A stretch of DNA of 64,000 nucleotides from Symsagittifera roscoffensis (Eukaryota > Xenacoelomorpha > Acoela > Convolutidae): positions 54,910,617-54,974,616 of the forward strand of contig NC_087070.1 in assembly GCF_963678635.1 (NCBI RefSeq), in the 5' to 3' direction. Below are positions 1-12,378 of the stretch, in pieces. The translations under genes and the position numbers were made by a program. A model generated the notes under the pieces. It made no database searches and was not told where the DNA came from. It saw nothing but the letters and a program-made list of their open reading frames with translations. The stretch's first letter is position 1, and every line of letters begins with the position of its first letter.

Positions 1-1150
1 CAGTTGACTGCCCTATAGCACGAACACGTTCATCAGACAATAATAATTCGAATATAATTCGAAGACAAGCAAAGATCCCTGACAACACAGGAAAGGCGCA
101 TTAAACCTTTCGACGCGAATGAAACCTTTTGACGCCAATGATAAAGATTGAGGACCCTTAGATTATTCCTATGATTTATTGTGTTATAATTTGATTCAAT
201 TTGGCCCAAAAACTCGCTTGTCGTGGACTCCTGATTTTTTGGTTCCGATCCGAGATAGGTAGGGAGCGAATTTAATTTAGGGCCGAATTTTTTTGAAAAG
301 TGCTTAAGTAACCTTCTGTGGTGATTCGGACTCCAACAAGATATCGCTTGCATCAAGATCTTTTCTTTCCAATTTATTCGCAGATTTCTCAGTTTTGCAA
401 GGTTTCAGTAGTAGTTTCAGAATTTTGTCTCGATAAATGAACGCTATTTATAGGCTCTTTTGTCTTCAATTTATGGTGTTTTTTTACGAGTAATAAACAT
501 AGTGACCCGCAACAAGGTTACATGGATGAAAGTCGACTATAATAGTTTTTCATGGTCTGTCTCTAAAAGAGCTTAATAATCGATTATAAAACGAAAATAA
601 AGTAGATATCAATTTAATCCATTACAATAAATTATAATAGACGATAATGAATTTAAATAGATTATAATGGCTTTGGAGGGGTGATGATTACACTTGCGAA
701 GCGAGTGTTTTAGTACGAACCTTCCTGTTTTTTCCAACCTCAGTCGCAAATAGTGGTGCCATTTTAGGGGCACCTTTACAGTTTCTAACTAAATATTTTT
801 CGCAATTTTTTTAAAATGCATAATTTATACATTTTGTGGATTTATGCTTTGCGTTTGGTTACATGCAAGGTTACTGTGAATGCCTTGAATTTGTTATGTT
901 CCAAATTATTACTGGCAAAGTTGTGTCTATTTGTATTTGGTGCCACTTTTGTTGAATCGCATTGGCAATTTATTAGCACATGTAGCTGCTTTAATCGTGA
1001 CTAGTGTTTGTCGGTTGTTAAGGACTGCGTGGCTGTGTGGATAGTGCGACTGAAAATCTCTCGATTACAGTAGGTCGTCGAAAGAATTCTAGTCCTAGCC
1101 GAGTTTTTGCTGTTTCGGTTTTTATTTCTATTTTTTTTGTTGCACTTTCT
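1..1150. other. AT-rich non-coding stretch, no gene seen
   Basis: Short open frames occur on both strands, but none has a recognisable motif or coding-like composition. Around 570-670 there are short degenerate repeats of an ATTATAAT-type motif. Nothing else stands out. Confidence 0.6.
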
Positions 1151-1179
1151 ATAGCTGCTTTTTGGTCGTGTTCTCGCAA

Positions 1180-4100
1180 GTGTTTGAGAAGCGCAGCTTC
1201 GCCTCTGTAGATTTTATAAGTAAAATCCCGGATTTTTGAGAACTTTGAAAGTGAATATTCAAAATTTGAACGTTGCTTTCGCTAAATTGTGTTTTACATT
1301 TGGTTAGCAAAATTAGTCTTGTTTTCCATTTGTTTTTTTTTCTTTTGTCTCCCGTTTCTCCCAAATACTTCACGCTTACTCCCACTATCCTTTTTCCCTT
1401 ACTTACCACCACCTCTTATTTACCGTAAAAGTATGTGAAAAGCACCGTAAACGCGTGCCCCATCCACACACACACCTTTAACCCCCCTACACAATTCCTA
1501 CGCTACAGACTTCTACACCCACACGCATGAAAAAAACTTAGATGGTGTCAATTAGGTGAGGAGGGGGAAGGTAGGTGTGAGTGTTAGGGAGGGGGGGGGG
1601 GGTGAGGTGGATTCTGATAGATGGGGGCTATCATTTTTTGTTACCAGGCTAGAAGGTCTATAAAATTAAAAATCCGAGTTTTTTATTTATTTACTTTTTT
1701 GAATAAAAACAGCGGTTATTTTAAAATCAATTAAAAATTGACTAAAAAAGGGGTATCGTTCTTTGCTACTAAGCTGGAAAGACTATAAAGTGAAAATCTA
1801 ATTTTTTTGTTTGCTTTTTAAGATAACACCCTCATACTGATTTTTAAAAGTCATAAAAGTAGTGTGTACATTTATATCGGTATTGGTGACTTTTTTTCCA
1901 GGAAAAAGATTTAAAGCTTGTTTACGCTCAATTTTTCCACTTCGGAAGGATATTTCCATTGCTATCTTGAATTTCAAAAATTTTCCTAGAAATCCTGTCT
2001 GTTAAAATAAGTACTATGAAATTGTATAAAATTGTTTTTTTTTCTACTCAATTTGATTTTTTGAGATAATTGGAAATTTTTTAAAAACTTTTTGCAAAGT
2101 AGTTATTAGATTGAGAGATTTATTTAGAAACCCAGTTTTGGAAAATTTTTGTGCTTAAGCGGCCCCAACTTATTTTTTGCTGATAAAATTGACGGATTTC
2201 GTAAAGCCACGTTTTTCAACTTTTGGCCACTTTGTACAAATTTTTGATTTTTTTCATTAATTGCTACCCTATCAAATATGAGATGAGCAATTCAATCAAA
2301 AGAACCGGTTGCGATAGCTTTGCCCGCAGAAGCTGCGATTCGTTTTTTGTAAGAAAAATGTTGTCCTTGGGGAAAATTTCAGATTTATTGTAGCGTTTAA
2401 GCTGAAATCTTAAAAGCTAGCTAAATTTAAAGAGCGGTAATTGAATCAAATGCGATTTACAGAATAAAAGTTCTTGAATGTTTTCCTTGAAATCCAATAT
2501 CAAATCTTATCCTAAAACTGGTTAAAAAAACCCGTGGTCCATTAACTGCATCTTTAAGGGGTGACATGATTAACTGCACCCCATTACCCACAAACAGTAT
2601 CTTTTTTCGAAGTGTTTCAAAAAGGTCACTAGCTGTTCACGGAAGTTTTAGAATTGCGGATTACCGAAATTAAATATAGATTCAATTCGATTTTTCTAGC
2701 TAACAGAAAATTTTGGTAAAGATAAGTTCAACGCGTGAGCCTTTGGGCTAGAAATCGACTTATAAACACAAAGTTTTGCTTTGATTTTTCAAAATTAATT
2801 TAAAATTATTTTTGTCTGAACACTAATAATTAATAATCAGCGTTGAAAATAAATAGCTGTGAAGCCATTCGCATTGGACAAAACGCCAGCTCTCTGCAAT
2901 TGAGATAAACGCTTGTGACTCTCAGCTTTGTTAATCTTATTAGTTGTCTCATGTCGTCAATCATGCCTCTGGAGTCTGAGGTCTTCCTTTGAGTTATGGC
3001 TGCAACTTCTTTCAAACTGTGAAAGGTGATTTTTCCTGTAATAACTTAAGTTGTCGGAATATCGTTTGTTTTGTCTGCAAATTTTTTGTCGTCCTAATTT
3101 CCAAAGCATGGTTTTTGCTTGAATACTGAGAAACGTTTCAATGTTTTAGAGTGCCATACCTAATTTAAGTACTTTATTGTGGAAATGGAGGATGTTAAGT
3201 TTCAATGTTTGTATAATTTTTGTTTTCAGTTTTTGCTTTGAAGAAATTTAGGTTGGATGGTTACGGCTTATGTTAAATTGGCTTTATTTTTTTATAGTAA
3301 AAAGTTGAAAAGTTTTGTGCTTTTGCGTGCTCTGGAGGACCCGTTAAATTGGAGTCACATTTTTTTTGGTTAAAGTTTTTTGGGATTTTTTTCCCGGCTG
3401 AGCAGACGTCTATCCAAGTGTTTTGCAACTAACTTCTGCTTGGTAAACTGTTTGTAGGCTAAACAAACCCCGTAAAATATCGTTCTCCTCTTTGCTCACC
3501 TCAAATTGAACATCTTTTCTAATTGAACATCCACAGGTGAAGATTTGGTTTTTCACCTTTTTTTTCGAAATCGTACATTTTTCCGCTTTAGTGACATTGG
3601 TTTTTTTTTCAAGGTTATATGTGCAACCTTACAGAAAGTGTCGTGATGATCTGTTTCTTCCCTGTTGAAACCAGTTGTACAAAAACAAACAAGAGATAAT
3701 GTTGATACAAATTGATATAATTTGATGTAAAAAGACAGAACAATAATAGTTTAACACTTTTTTATTATTGATTTGTGTTCTGTTTTTATTATCGTTTGAT
3801 CACTGTTTTTTTCCTTATCGTTAAAGCTCAATTTTTTGGTCTAAACCTAAAACTTGTTGAAGAACAGTTACTGTGAAGCCTCAATAACTGCTCTTAAACA
3901 GGTATTTATAGTTTATACTGGATTCCGCAAAAACATACCACTTCCGCTCGGAAAGTGCGAGTTCTGCTTTCAAAATGAGGATTCCACATCAGCGCAATTC
4001 ATTACTAATTTTACGTAATTATTTGTTAGTAGATTCTATGAACTGTTCTGGATTTTGTAAACTTTGTTCGGGATTTGGCAAGTTTTGCTACTTCAGCAAG

Positions 4101-4305
4101 CATTTAGTTCAAGCCTATTTCGAATTTCTTGACAAAGCCTTTTCCAGCTTTGTCGCGGAATCCTTTAAAAAATCGAAAATACGAAGTTAGACATCCCAAC
4201 ACTAGTTTGGGTACTTTGGACGTTTTTGGGCACGTTGGAAGTTTTTGATCTTGGAATTGGTTTAGATTACCAGAGGAGGACTTTTTGGGTGTGGAGAAGG
4301 TTTAA
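1180..4305 (+). repeat. Diverged ~3.1-kb tandem duplication, copy 1
   Basis: This block is similar, in the same order and orientation, to 4306-7340. Matching landmarks are a CTCTGTAGATTTT stretch near 1203 and 4338, a TTACCGTAAAAGTA motif near 1419 and 4541, a run of Gs near 1592 and 4730, TTAAATATAGATTCAATT near 2670 and 5959, GAGATAAACGC near 2903 and 6570, CATACCACTTCCGCT near 3935 and 6900, and CTAGTTTGGG near 4203 and 7122. The copies have many substitutions and indels, so the duplication is old. I find no coding capacity shared by the two. Exact ends are approximate. Confidence 0.75.
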
Positions 4306-7300
4306 AACATCACCGTTTGGAATGTGCTAGAAAATCGCCTCTGTGTAGATTTTTTGATTAAAATCCCAAATTTTCGATAACTTTGAAAGTGAATATCCAA
4401 ATTTTGAACGCTGCAATCGCTAAATTGTGTTTTACTTTTGGTTACAGCAAAGAATGTGTTGTTCCCTCCCCTAACTCTTAAATACTTCATGCTTGCTCCC
4501 ATCATCTTCCTTTTTCCTTGCTTACCATCACTTTATATTTACCGTAAAAGTACGTGAAAAGAACCGTAAACACGTGTCCTCTCCTCACATACGCTCAGAC
4601 ATGCACACACACCTTAAACCCCCCTACCCTACGCTACAGATTTTACACCCGCTTGCAATGAAACAAAAAACTTACGGGGGTGTCAAATAGGTGGGGGAGG
4701 GAGAAGATATGTCTGTGTGTTGGGGAGGCGGGGGGGGGGGAGTGAGGTGGATTAGAATAGAAGGGAGCTATAATTGACAAAAACGAGTGGCTATCTTTTT
4801 TTTACAGAGCTAGAATGGCTAAAAAAGCAAAAATCTGAATTTTTCATTAAATTTTTATTGAATAAAAACAACGACTATTTGAAAATCAGTTAAAAACTGA
4901 CAAAAAAGAGGTATCATTTTTTGCTACTAAGCTAGAGAGGCTATAAAGATGAAAATCCGAGTTTTTCATTGCTTTTTTAGATCACAGCTTTATACTTATT
5001 TTTAAGAGTCATAAAAGTAGTATGTACTCTTATATAGTTCTTGGCGACTTTTTTTGTTTCAGGAAAAAATTTCAAAGTTTGCTCACGCTCAATTTTTTCC
5101 CGCTTTGGATTTCCGTTGTTTTTTTTGAATTTCAAATATTTTCCTAGAGATTCTGTCTGATAAAAACATACTATGAAACCGTATAGAAATGGTTTTTTAT
5201 TCAATTTGGATTTCGGAAAGCCACGTTTTTCAACTTTAGCTTGTTTTGTAGAAAAAAATTTTCAATTTTTCTAAAAACTACTCTTTCAATAATGATATGA
5301 GCAGTTCAACCAAAAAAACCGGTTGCGCTACTTTTGCCAGCAGAAGCTGCGACTCGTTTCTTGCGAGAAATCAAGTATTTATGTTTTGACAAGTTTTTTT
5401 AACCTATTTCTTGCGTCATCTTTTGTTAAATTTTTCGTAACGCATCTGAAACTATCTCAGCTACCATTTAAGAAAGTTGTAGTTTTCGTTGTTTTTGGAT
5501 TTAAGCACTCAGTTTTTTTCCGGGTCTTGAAAATCCAGTTACCAATATCTGTTATAAGTTTCTAATGGAGTATTTTTTGGGAGGAGTAGAGAAAATCATC
5601 TATGCGAGGTGAAACGTTTTGAACAAGAAAACCGAATTAACACAAATAGAAAAACAAGTACAGAACAGTCAAGCTGAAAGCTTGAAAGCTACCTAAATTA
5701 AGAGTGTTTTAATTAAAGCAAGGGCGTTATATAAGATTAAAGGTCCTCCTTGAAATCCTTAAAGGTCTTCTTTGAAATCCAGTATCAAAATCTATCCTAA
5801 AACACTGATTAAATGAACCCCTGGACCATCAACTGCAAATTTATGGGGTGGCGATTAACTGCGTCTCATTACTCGCAAACCTAGTTCTAATTTTCGAAAT
5901 GTTTCAAAAGGGTCCTTTTTGTTTTTCACGGAAGTTTAAGCGGTGCGGATTACTGAAGTTAAATATAGATTCAATTAGATTTTTCAAGCTAACAGAAAAG
6001 TCTGAGAAAGATAAGGTCAACGCATGAGCCTTTGGGATAGAACTGATCTTATAAAAACACTAGATAAGTATCACTAGTCTGAACACTAGTTAAGTATCAC
6101 TAGCCAAATAGCGCTGGAGTAGTAATAACTATCTCTTCACGTAGGTCTGGAAACTGGAAAAACCTAAGTTGGTCGCACCGGTCACGCCGTTTCATGAGCG
6201 GCAGGGTCGCGCCGTATCCACCTCGATCGCGAAAGTCACGCTCTAGGTTTTCGGTAGCAAAAGTCTGGAAATGGCAACTCTTGAGTCTGGACATACCAAA
6301 TATGAATAGCGATGTTTTGATCGCGCCATCTCCGCTCTGGTCGCGATAGCGATAGTCGCGACGGATCATTATAGTCGCAAAAGTCTGGAAGTGCCAGATT
6401 TTGGTTGCCAAAGTCCGGACATGCCTAATTTTGGTCTGGAAAGTCTGGACATGCCAGATTTTGTCGCGAAAGTCTGGACTTGAGTCTGGGATCTAGACAC
6501 GGGTAATCAGCCTTAAAATTAAATTGCTGTGATTCCATTCGAATTGGACAAAACGCCAGTTCTCTGCAATTGAGATAAACGCCTGTGACTCTCAGCAATT
6601 GTTATTCTTATTAGTTGTCTCATGTCGTCAATCATGCCTCGGTAGTCTGAGGTCTTCCTTTGAGTTGTGGTCTGCAAAATTTTAGTCAGCTTACTTTCCA
6701 AAGCATGAATTTTGCTTGAAAACTCAGAGACTTTTCAATGTCTTAAAGTGCCAAACCTGATTTAAGTAAATATTTGTAAAACTGCAGGTTATTAAGTTTC
6801 AAAATTTGTATAATTTACGTTTTCAGTTTTATTTTTTGCTTCAAAAATTTTTGGGCTTTGATGGTTTCGTGTCGTGGTATGTTAAATTATGTCAAAAACA
6901 TACCACTTCCGCTTAGAATGTGCGAGTTCATTTTTTGGTAGATTCTGTAAACAGTTCTGGATTGCGTAAACTTTGTTAGGGATTCGGCAAGTTTTGCTAA
7001 TTTAGCAAGCATTTTGAGCGGTACCATGCTCAAACCTGTTGCGAATTCCTTGACAGGCTTGTCCAGATTTGTTGCGGAATTCTGTAACAAATTTTAATTG
7101 TGCAGTTTGACGTCGCAGCGCTAGTTTGGGCTCGTTGCATGTTTCTGATCTCTTTGCATAATTTTGATTCAAAACCTCGTTTTTGACTTTTGTACTACCC
7201 TCCAAATGTTTATATCTTGGCATTGATGGTGTATTTATCAAAAAACTAAGGTCCATCTTTCGGAAAAGAGGGTTGTAAAGACTACCAGAAGAGGACCTTT

Positions 7301-7340
7301 TGAGTGAGAAGAGGGTTAAATAAATGGCGGTTTAGAAATT
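4306..7340 (+). repeat. Diverged ~3.1-kb tandem duplication, copy 2
   Basis: Direct partner of 1180-4305, head to tail. It differs by a ~400-bp insertion at about 6105-6500 and several deletions. No shared open frame is conserved between copies, which argues for non-coding DNA (a large satellite-like repeat, or a duplicated element). Exact edges need an alignment. Confidence 0.75.
6105..6500 (+). repeat. Insertion with short tandem motif inside copy 2
   Basis: This block has no counterpart in copy 1 of the duplication. It contains several degenerate units built from AGTCTGGA, ATGCCAGATTTTGG and GTCGCGA, most regular between about 6360 and 6490. It is richer in G+C and CpG than its surroundings. 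A 103-codon minus-strand open frame across it follows from the repeat and is not called as a gene. Confidence 0.5.
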
Positions 7341-7965
7341 GATAAGAGGGATGGTTTGCTTTTCGCTGAGGCCCAGGATATAAATTAAACTAACATGGCT
7401 AAATTAATGAGCTTATAGGCAGCTGGTTCTTTTCTTGGCTCATTGTTTTGATGTTTGTGCGAGTTATTACTTCAGATCTATAAAAAAACTGAATTGTACT
7501 ACTGTGATGTTATACCTCTATCCGGATTCGCAATCAGCGACCCGAATTTCGAAACTATATAAAGTTTTTTTTTCTGCTTTGAATTCAGGTTTTAAATGAT
7601 TATTATGATCGAATTGATAATTCTTATTTATATTGTACATAAGTTAATTCAGAACAGCACATTTACTCTTTGTTAGAACTCCTTGATTCGAAATGTTAAT
7701 GTTGTATATAAATTAATATGTTTTTTCATCTTCATTATCAATTAAACTGAATAAATATAATCGATGAATTTTGAGCAACTCTTCTTGCCTGGAATCGTGG
7801 TAATGCTTTTCAACATCGGTTTGTTTCGGAAACTTGTGAAATTCATATCAGTTACAGCAAGCTGAAACTTTGAATTCGGTCCGTGGCTAAATTTTTTAAA
7901 CCATCTTTTTCCATTCCTTTTGCAGAGTTGTTAAGCTGAGCATCGGCTGAAATAGCAACTGCTGG
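7341..7965. other. AT-rich non-coding stretch, nothing recognised
   Basis: No motif-bearing open frame, RNA gene or repeat structure was seen here. Confidence 0.5.
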
Positions 7966-7969
7966 TTAA

Positions 7970-8295
7970 TCGTAATGCAACAACTCGCAAGAAAAAACAA
8001 CTCGCAATAAAAGACAACTCGCCTTAAAAGGCAACTCATAATATACTCACCGCCGCAGTTGCGCCAACGTGTTGCGAGCTCGCCAATAGAGGGTAGGACT
8101 TCATACGAAATTTAGAGCCGGTTACGCCGCGACTCGCGGCGTAACCGGCTCTAAAGTTTCCAATAAAGAATATAAAGTTTCCCGAGAATGAAAAATTTCC
8201 AACAACGTTCAAAAACTTGCGAGTTGTCGCTTTTCTTAAATTTTGCGTGTTGTCTTTTATTGCGAGTTGTCTTTTCCTGTGAGTTGTCGCGCTAC
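7970..8295. mobile_element. Foldback (MITE-like) element with central hairpin
   Basis: The left side (about 7976-8036) has tandem units of the type CAACTCGCAATAAAAGA. The right side (about 8217-8290) has the reverse complement, GCGAGTTGTC units with TCTTTTATT spacers. They form imperfect inverted arms around the GC-rich perfect palindrome at 8111-8155. There is no coding capacity. The structure fits a non-autonomous foldback or hairpin element. No target-site duplication was identified, so the ends are approximate. Confidence 0.55.
8111..8155. repeat. 45-bp perfect palindrome
   Basis: Left arm 8111-8132 pairs base for base with right arm 8134-8155 around a single C at 8133. After one unpaired G (8156), 8107-8110 can pair with 8157-8160. 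The arms are GC-rich (core GCCGGTTACGCCGCGA) in an AT-rich background. On one strand this would be a very stable 22-bp hairpin with almost no loop. Confidence 0.95.
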
Positions 8296-8299
8296 TCTG

Positions 8300-8995
8300 G
8301 TTTAATGTTATTCCAAAATTAAGGTCCTTAACTTTGAAGTAACATATCCAGTCATTCATTCGTGAAATAAAAAAAAACAATGGACAATTTGATGTGTTGA
8401 ATGGGCCTCTCAAACATGGGCACGGCGATTTTTATTTTATTTTTTGAAAACCAGAGGAATGAGAGCCTCAGAGGAACAAGCAATTTGCCAACTTTTTTTA
8501 AAAATGACAATTTCTTAAGTTTTTTTCGAAGTTTCAATAAGTGGGGTACCTTTTAGTGACACAGAGAACAAATCCCTGAGAGAAGAGAGGTCCGCTCCAA
8601 CCCCCAATCTACTAATCCTACCCCATAAAATTAGTTAGAAATTTTAAAGTGAGGCGTTGGCGTCATTTATGTATTCAGAAGTTTTGTATAATTACATAGA
8701 AAAACTCCTCAAGCCGCTGTGGAGTTTTTTCGGAGCTGGGAAAGAGATTTTTTCTACACGTTTCTCAATAGATTACTTTATCACAATGCCAATAGCTCTA
8801 TGGACGCAACGTGTGAACAATTTTTTATTGGGGAAAACAGTAACAAAGGGCGTAAGGACGACGTTTTAGCGAAGGGCATGAATATCCCAGAAATTGATTT
8901 CAATCCTTTGTTGGACTCACTTTTAGCTGAAGTTCTCTAAAATGTCTAGACAGATTGTCGCACATTTTGATCACATTGCAGAGCAAGAAAAAAGG
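8300..8995. other. Non-coding stretch, short open frames only
   Basis: Open frames of 70-73 codons around 8657-8940 overlap in different frames, have no known motif and are not called as genes. Confidence 0.4.
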
Positions 8996-8999
8996 AACA

Positions 9000-9165
9000 G
9001 GGCAGTGAAAGGCAAGTCAAGGCACGGATGGGCAGGGCACGGCAGCGCAAGGCAAGGCAGTACATCGCAAGGCAAGGTAAGGAGGGGCAGGGCACGGCAG
9101 CGCAAGGCAAGGCAGTACATCCCAAGGCAAGGCAAGGAGGGGCAGGGCAGGGCAGGGCAGGGCAG
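9000..9165 (+). repeat. G-rich minisatellite with G-quadruplex potential
   Basis: A 55-bp unit (CAGGGCACGG at 9033 and again at 9088) made of AGGCA/GGGCA submotifs is repeated about twice. It ends in five G-runs separated by CA at 9139-9162, a classic G-quadruplex pattern on the plus strand. Open frames of 84-97 codons on both strands come from the repeat composition and are not credible genes. Confidence 0.8.
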
Positions 9166-9169
9166 ATCT

Positions 9170-10530
9170 AAAGTTATCTTCTCTCTTCTTGCAAGAAGGG
9201 GAAAGATTATTTTTAGCATAAGCAATTTTTGTTAGCTAAAGGCCAGATTTTTATTCAGATTGCCTTGAAATTTTAAGATACATATTGTTGAATACATTCT
9301 CAATTTAAAATGTTCATCAAAAGTTTGTTCCTGTGGTTGCATGCTAGCAATGGTATGTTTCAAGAGAATTAGAAGATATTACGAAATTTTTATAAAATTT
9401 AGGAACTTGGAAATGAATGCCAAGGTAATTTTCCTTGTTAATTTTGTAACCGTTATTGAATGCCAACAAGGATTCACTTTGGGGTTTGAAATCCAATAGC
9501 AAAATTTACTTTTAGAAGCTCGTAATAATTATATATGGAAGATTTCACAAATCTCTAAAAAAGCTTAGAAATTTAGATAAAAAACTCACAATTCAAAATT
9601 TTGCTGCCGTTTTTGCAAGCTACCATGAGTTCTGTTTCTCATGCCAAAACTTGGCTTTCAGAATCTCAGTAGTTGAGAAGAAAAATATAATTTATTTTGT
9701 ATTCATTTTTGCTTAATGACAAAAACCGAGGAGACTTGATCCTGGTTGGAGAGGCGTAGCTTATTTTACTATTTGAGTGTCCAATCACCTTATCTCCAGA
9801 ATACTTTTGTAGTTTCATCGATTCTGAAAAAAATATATATAATTTTTGTTCTAATGACTACTAACGTTGAAATGGTCGAAATACTTTTGATTTCGACCAA
9901 CGAAAGTTACTCTTTCTTTTATTCGATCACGCTAGGAAACTATTTCATTGTTTTTGCGCAATCGTTTACTAGAATAAAACGCCTTCGAAAACTTATTGCG
10001 GAACGATTTTTGCTTTCAAACTGTATTGTTCAATTGCTTTGGTGAAAAACCTAACTTGTTCCCAAGTTGTTTCAAGGTATGAAATATAATGAAAAAGTTT
10101 TATGTTTCAATAGTCTGCTTTAAAAATCTTTCTTTTTTCGACGGCGTTTAATCTCTGAAAATCACTTGCAGTTCTCCATAGTAATTTTTCATTAGCTTAC
10201 TTTCAAACTGGTTTCCCACATAGATTCAAAATTTTAAAATGATCCAAATTTCATCAGAGTGTTGTTTTTCGGTAGCTTGCTTGAAAAAATTTTGCTAACC
10301 GATTTGGACTATAAAACAACATGATCTGTTTTTTTAACCATCACTCAATCATGTCTGTGAGAAAATTATATTTTTTTGCAAATATATTTAACCATTCTCA
10401 TAAATGAGCTCGAAAAAAGAAATCTTTTACATGCATTCAAATCTTTTTCTCAAGATATCACAGTTTTATCAAAATTGGAGAACATATGAAAAACGATCAG
10501 ACCTTTCGTGGGGAATGTTTAACCGCGATG
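9170..10530. other. AT-rich non-coding stretch, nothing recognised
   Basis: A 99-codon open frame near 9746-10045 has no motif and a composition like the AT-rich background. No RNA gene or repeat was identified. Confidence 0.45.
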
Positions 10531-10539
10531 TATGAATGT

Positions 10540-10888
10540 GTGATTACAGAATCCAAACGGATTGATAAACGAGGTCTCAACGTAAGCTTGATAAAAAATT
10601 GTTCTTAAGAACCCTTTATTGGCGTCTGAGCTACTGCTCATAGTGAACGTTGGCTTAGCCCTTACAAGGTCAACTGACCAAACATGACATTGAATTTAAT
10701 ATAGATATTTATCAATTGTACCTTGTTTATCCATCCGTGCCGGATGACAGGGAACATGGAAAAAAATAGAAAAGATATGAAGAAATCAGGGATGATTTAC
10801 CGAAGGTAATCTATTGTGCAGCGACTCCAAAATGCTAATTTATATATACATCAATTGTACGAAATTTATCCATCCGTGCCGGATGACA
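10540..10888 (-). repeat. Probable 3' LTR remnant of gypsy copy A
   Basis: Read on the minus strand, TGTCATCCGGCACGGATGG occurs twice, starting at 10888 and at 10749, with similar sequence following. The LTR of gypsy copy B begins at 40277 with a closely similar TGTCATCCGG motif. A minus-strand AATAAA lies near 10615-10620. The region is best read as the decayed, partly duplicated 3' LTR of the minus-strand element to its right. The lower-coordinate end is not defined. Confidence 0.5.
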
Positions 10889-10889
10889 A

Positions 10890-12378
10890 TCCCCCTTCAA
10901 CAGAAATAGAAACGATAAATGTTTAAGTTTGTGTTTATAGTCCCTTGGGGACTCACTTTCCAACAGTTTCCTCCGTTCAATGACTGTTAACTTTTCTTTT
11001 CTGTTTTGCTGCGTCTTCATTCCTTCGTTGTTGTTGTTGTCGTCTACTTGTTTCTCATGTTCTTGGTGTGCCGTCTCATCTTCTTTGTTATCCACCATGT
11101 TCTCTGTTTCGTTCTTGCGTTCCTCGAATTGTATCTCTGTCTTGTCGGGGCTGTCCGACGGCCAAGTAACGTCGATAACTTCTCTCATTTTTCTTGTTTC
11201 TTTTCCGTAATTTTGAGACTAATCGCCTCAAAGAACTTCAAACAAGCTTGATACTCTGGGCTTTTATCTGTAAAACCCATTTCTTGAAATCATGATTTCA
11301 AACGCGGTTTGGAAAGTGATGTTGTTTGTTCTGGCGGTGAGTCAATGTTGAGCTTTATGGTTTCTTGGGACCTTTCACCTCACCGATCGTATTGATCGGT
11401 ACGGGTTTTCCTTAAGCGGTGTCGTACTGATCGTCTGGTTGGTTCAGCGGTTGCTGATGTTGTTGGGGGTGTTCGCTTTTGATTGAGTCTTGTTGGCGGC
11501 GATGGTGCTGAATTTCGCGATGTTGTCGACGAGTTTTCATTTTCTGTGTCACTCGACCCGGTTTTTTTCAATTGTTTTGTTTTCTAATGTGTTGGTTTTT
11601 TTTCACCGTTTGCAAACTCATTCCGCAAATGGGCTTGTTTTGTGACAAGGACGTCCGCCCGTCCTTCTCCCTGTGGGCTTGGCGCTTCTCTTAGTTGGGC
11701 TGCTTTGGCCACTCTGCTGCTCGTGACCTGCGGCTTGCTTTTGTCTTGTTAGCTTCTTTGGTAGACCTGTCATGGTGTCCTCCTTGAACTTTGGGTGTTG
11801 AGGCGCATTGAGGTTTTGATGTCTAAAAAACGTAGACAAGGTCTTGATCTGCTCGCGGTTTTGTAGGCGACATAGTCAATTACACGTGATGGTCTGCAGG
11901 GTCCGTAGATTAAAAAATTATGTATAAATGCGACTCCGCTATTTCCTGATAATCTGGGTTGTTTCCCGAAAAATTGCACCCATGCTGTGTTTGGTGTGTA
12001 CGTCAAAGTTTTCACGTCAATAGTTTTGAAGTTTTGCTCGAATGTTTTTGGGTCCTTTACCTTGGTTGCCACTCGAATTGTTTTTCTCGCTTCCTGATCT
12101 AACAGTTTTTGGTGTTTTTGTCAATTGGTGCCTGTATCCCTTTATATCTTACGTTCAGCTTATCCTTGATTATTTCTATAGTCCTTTTAGATTGTGCACC
12201 TGGTGTTTGTTGTGGTGGTGATTTACTCGTCCCTTGAAGGTTTGTTGGTAATGGCGAGCGTGGTTTGACCGACGACTCGTCCTCTGACCATCGTTGCAAG
12301 TCATGCATAATCTCTGCTGGTAGAGGCGGCTTTGTGAGGTTCTTTCGATCTAAAAATGCGTGTTTGGCTTTTTCCTAA
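10890..12378 (-). pseudogene. Gypsy copy A: decayed post-integrase C-terminal region
   Basis: Minus-strand open frames at 12308-12099, 12072-11770, 11839-11618, 11571-11380 and 11188-10835 follow one another downstream of the integrase fragment. One carries a basic RRSVRHRLRK motif, like the Arg-rich C-terminal tail of copy C (RRSTRQRK near 46000-46015). The frames are interrupted by stops and shifts, so this is a degraded polyprotein tail and not separate genes. The charged, low-complexity composition fits such tails. The functional reading is inferred from position. Confidence 0.55.

Noticed and set aside
8971-9235. 84- and 97-codon frames on opposite strands
   Set aside because: Generated by the G-rich minisatellite composition; no motif or plausible gene context.
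9746-10045. 99-codon frame
   Set aside because: Background-like composition and no motif; similar frames are expected by chance in this AT-rich DNA.
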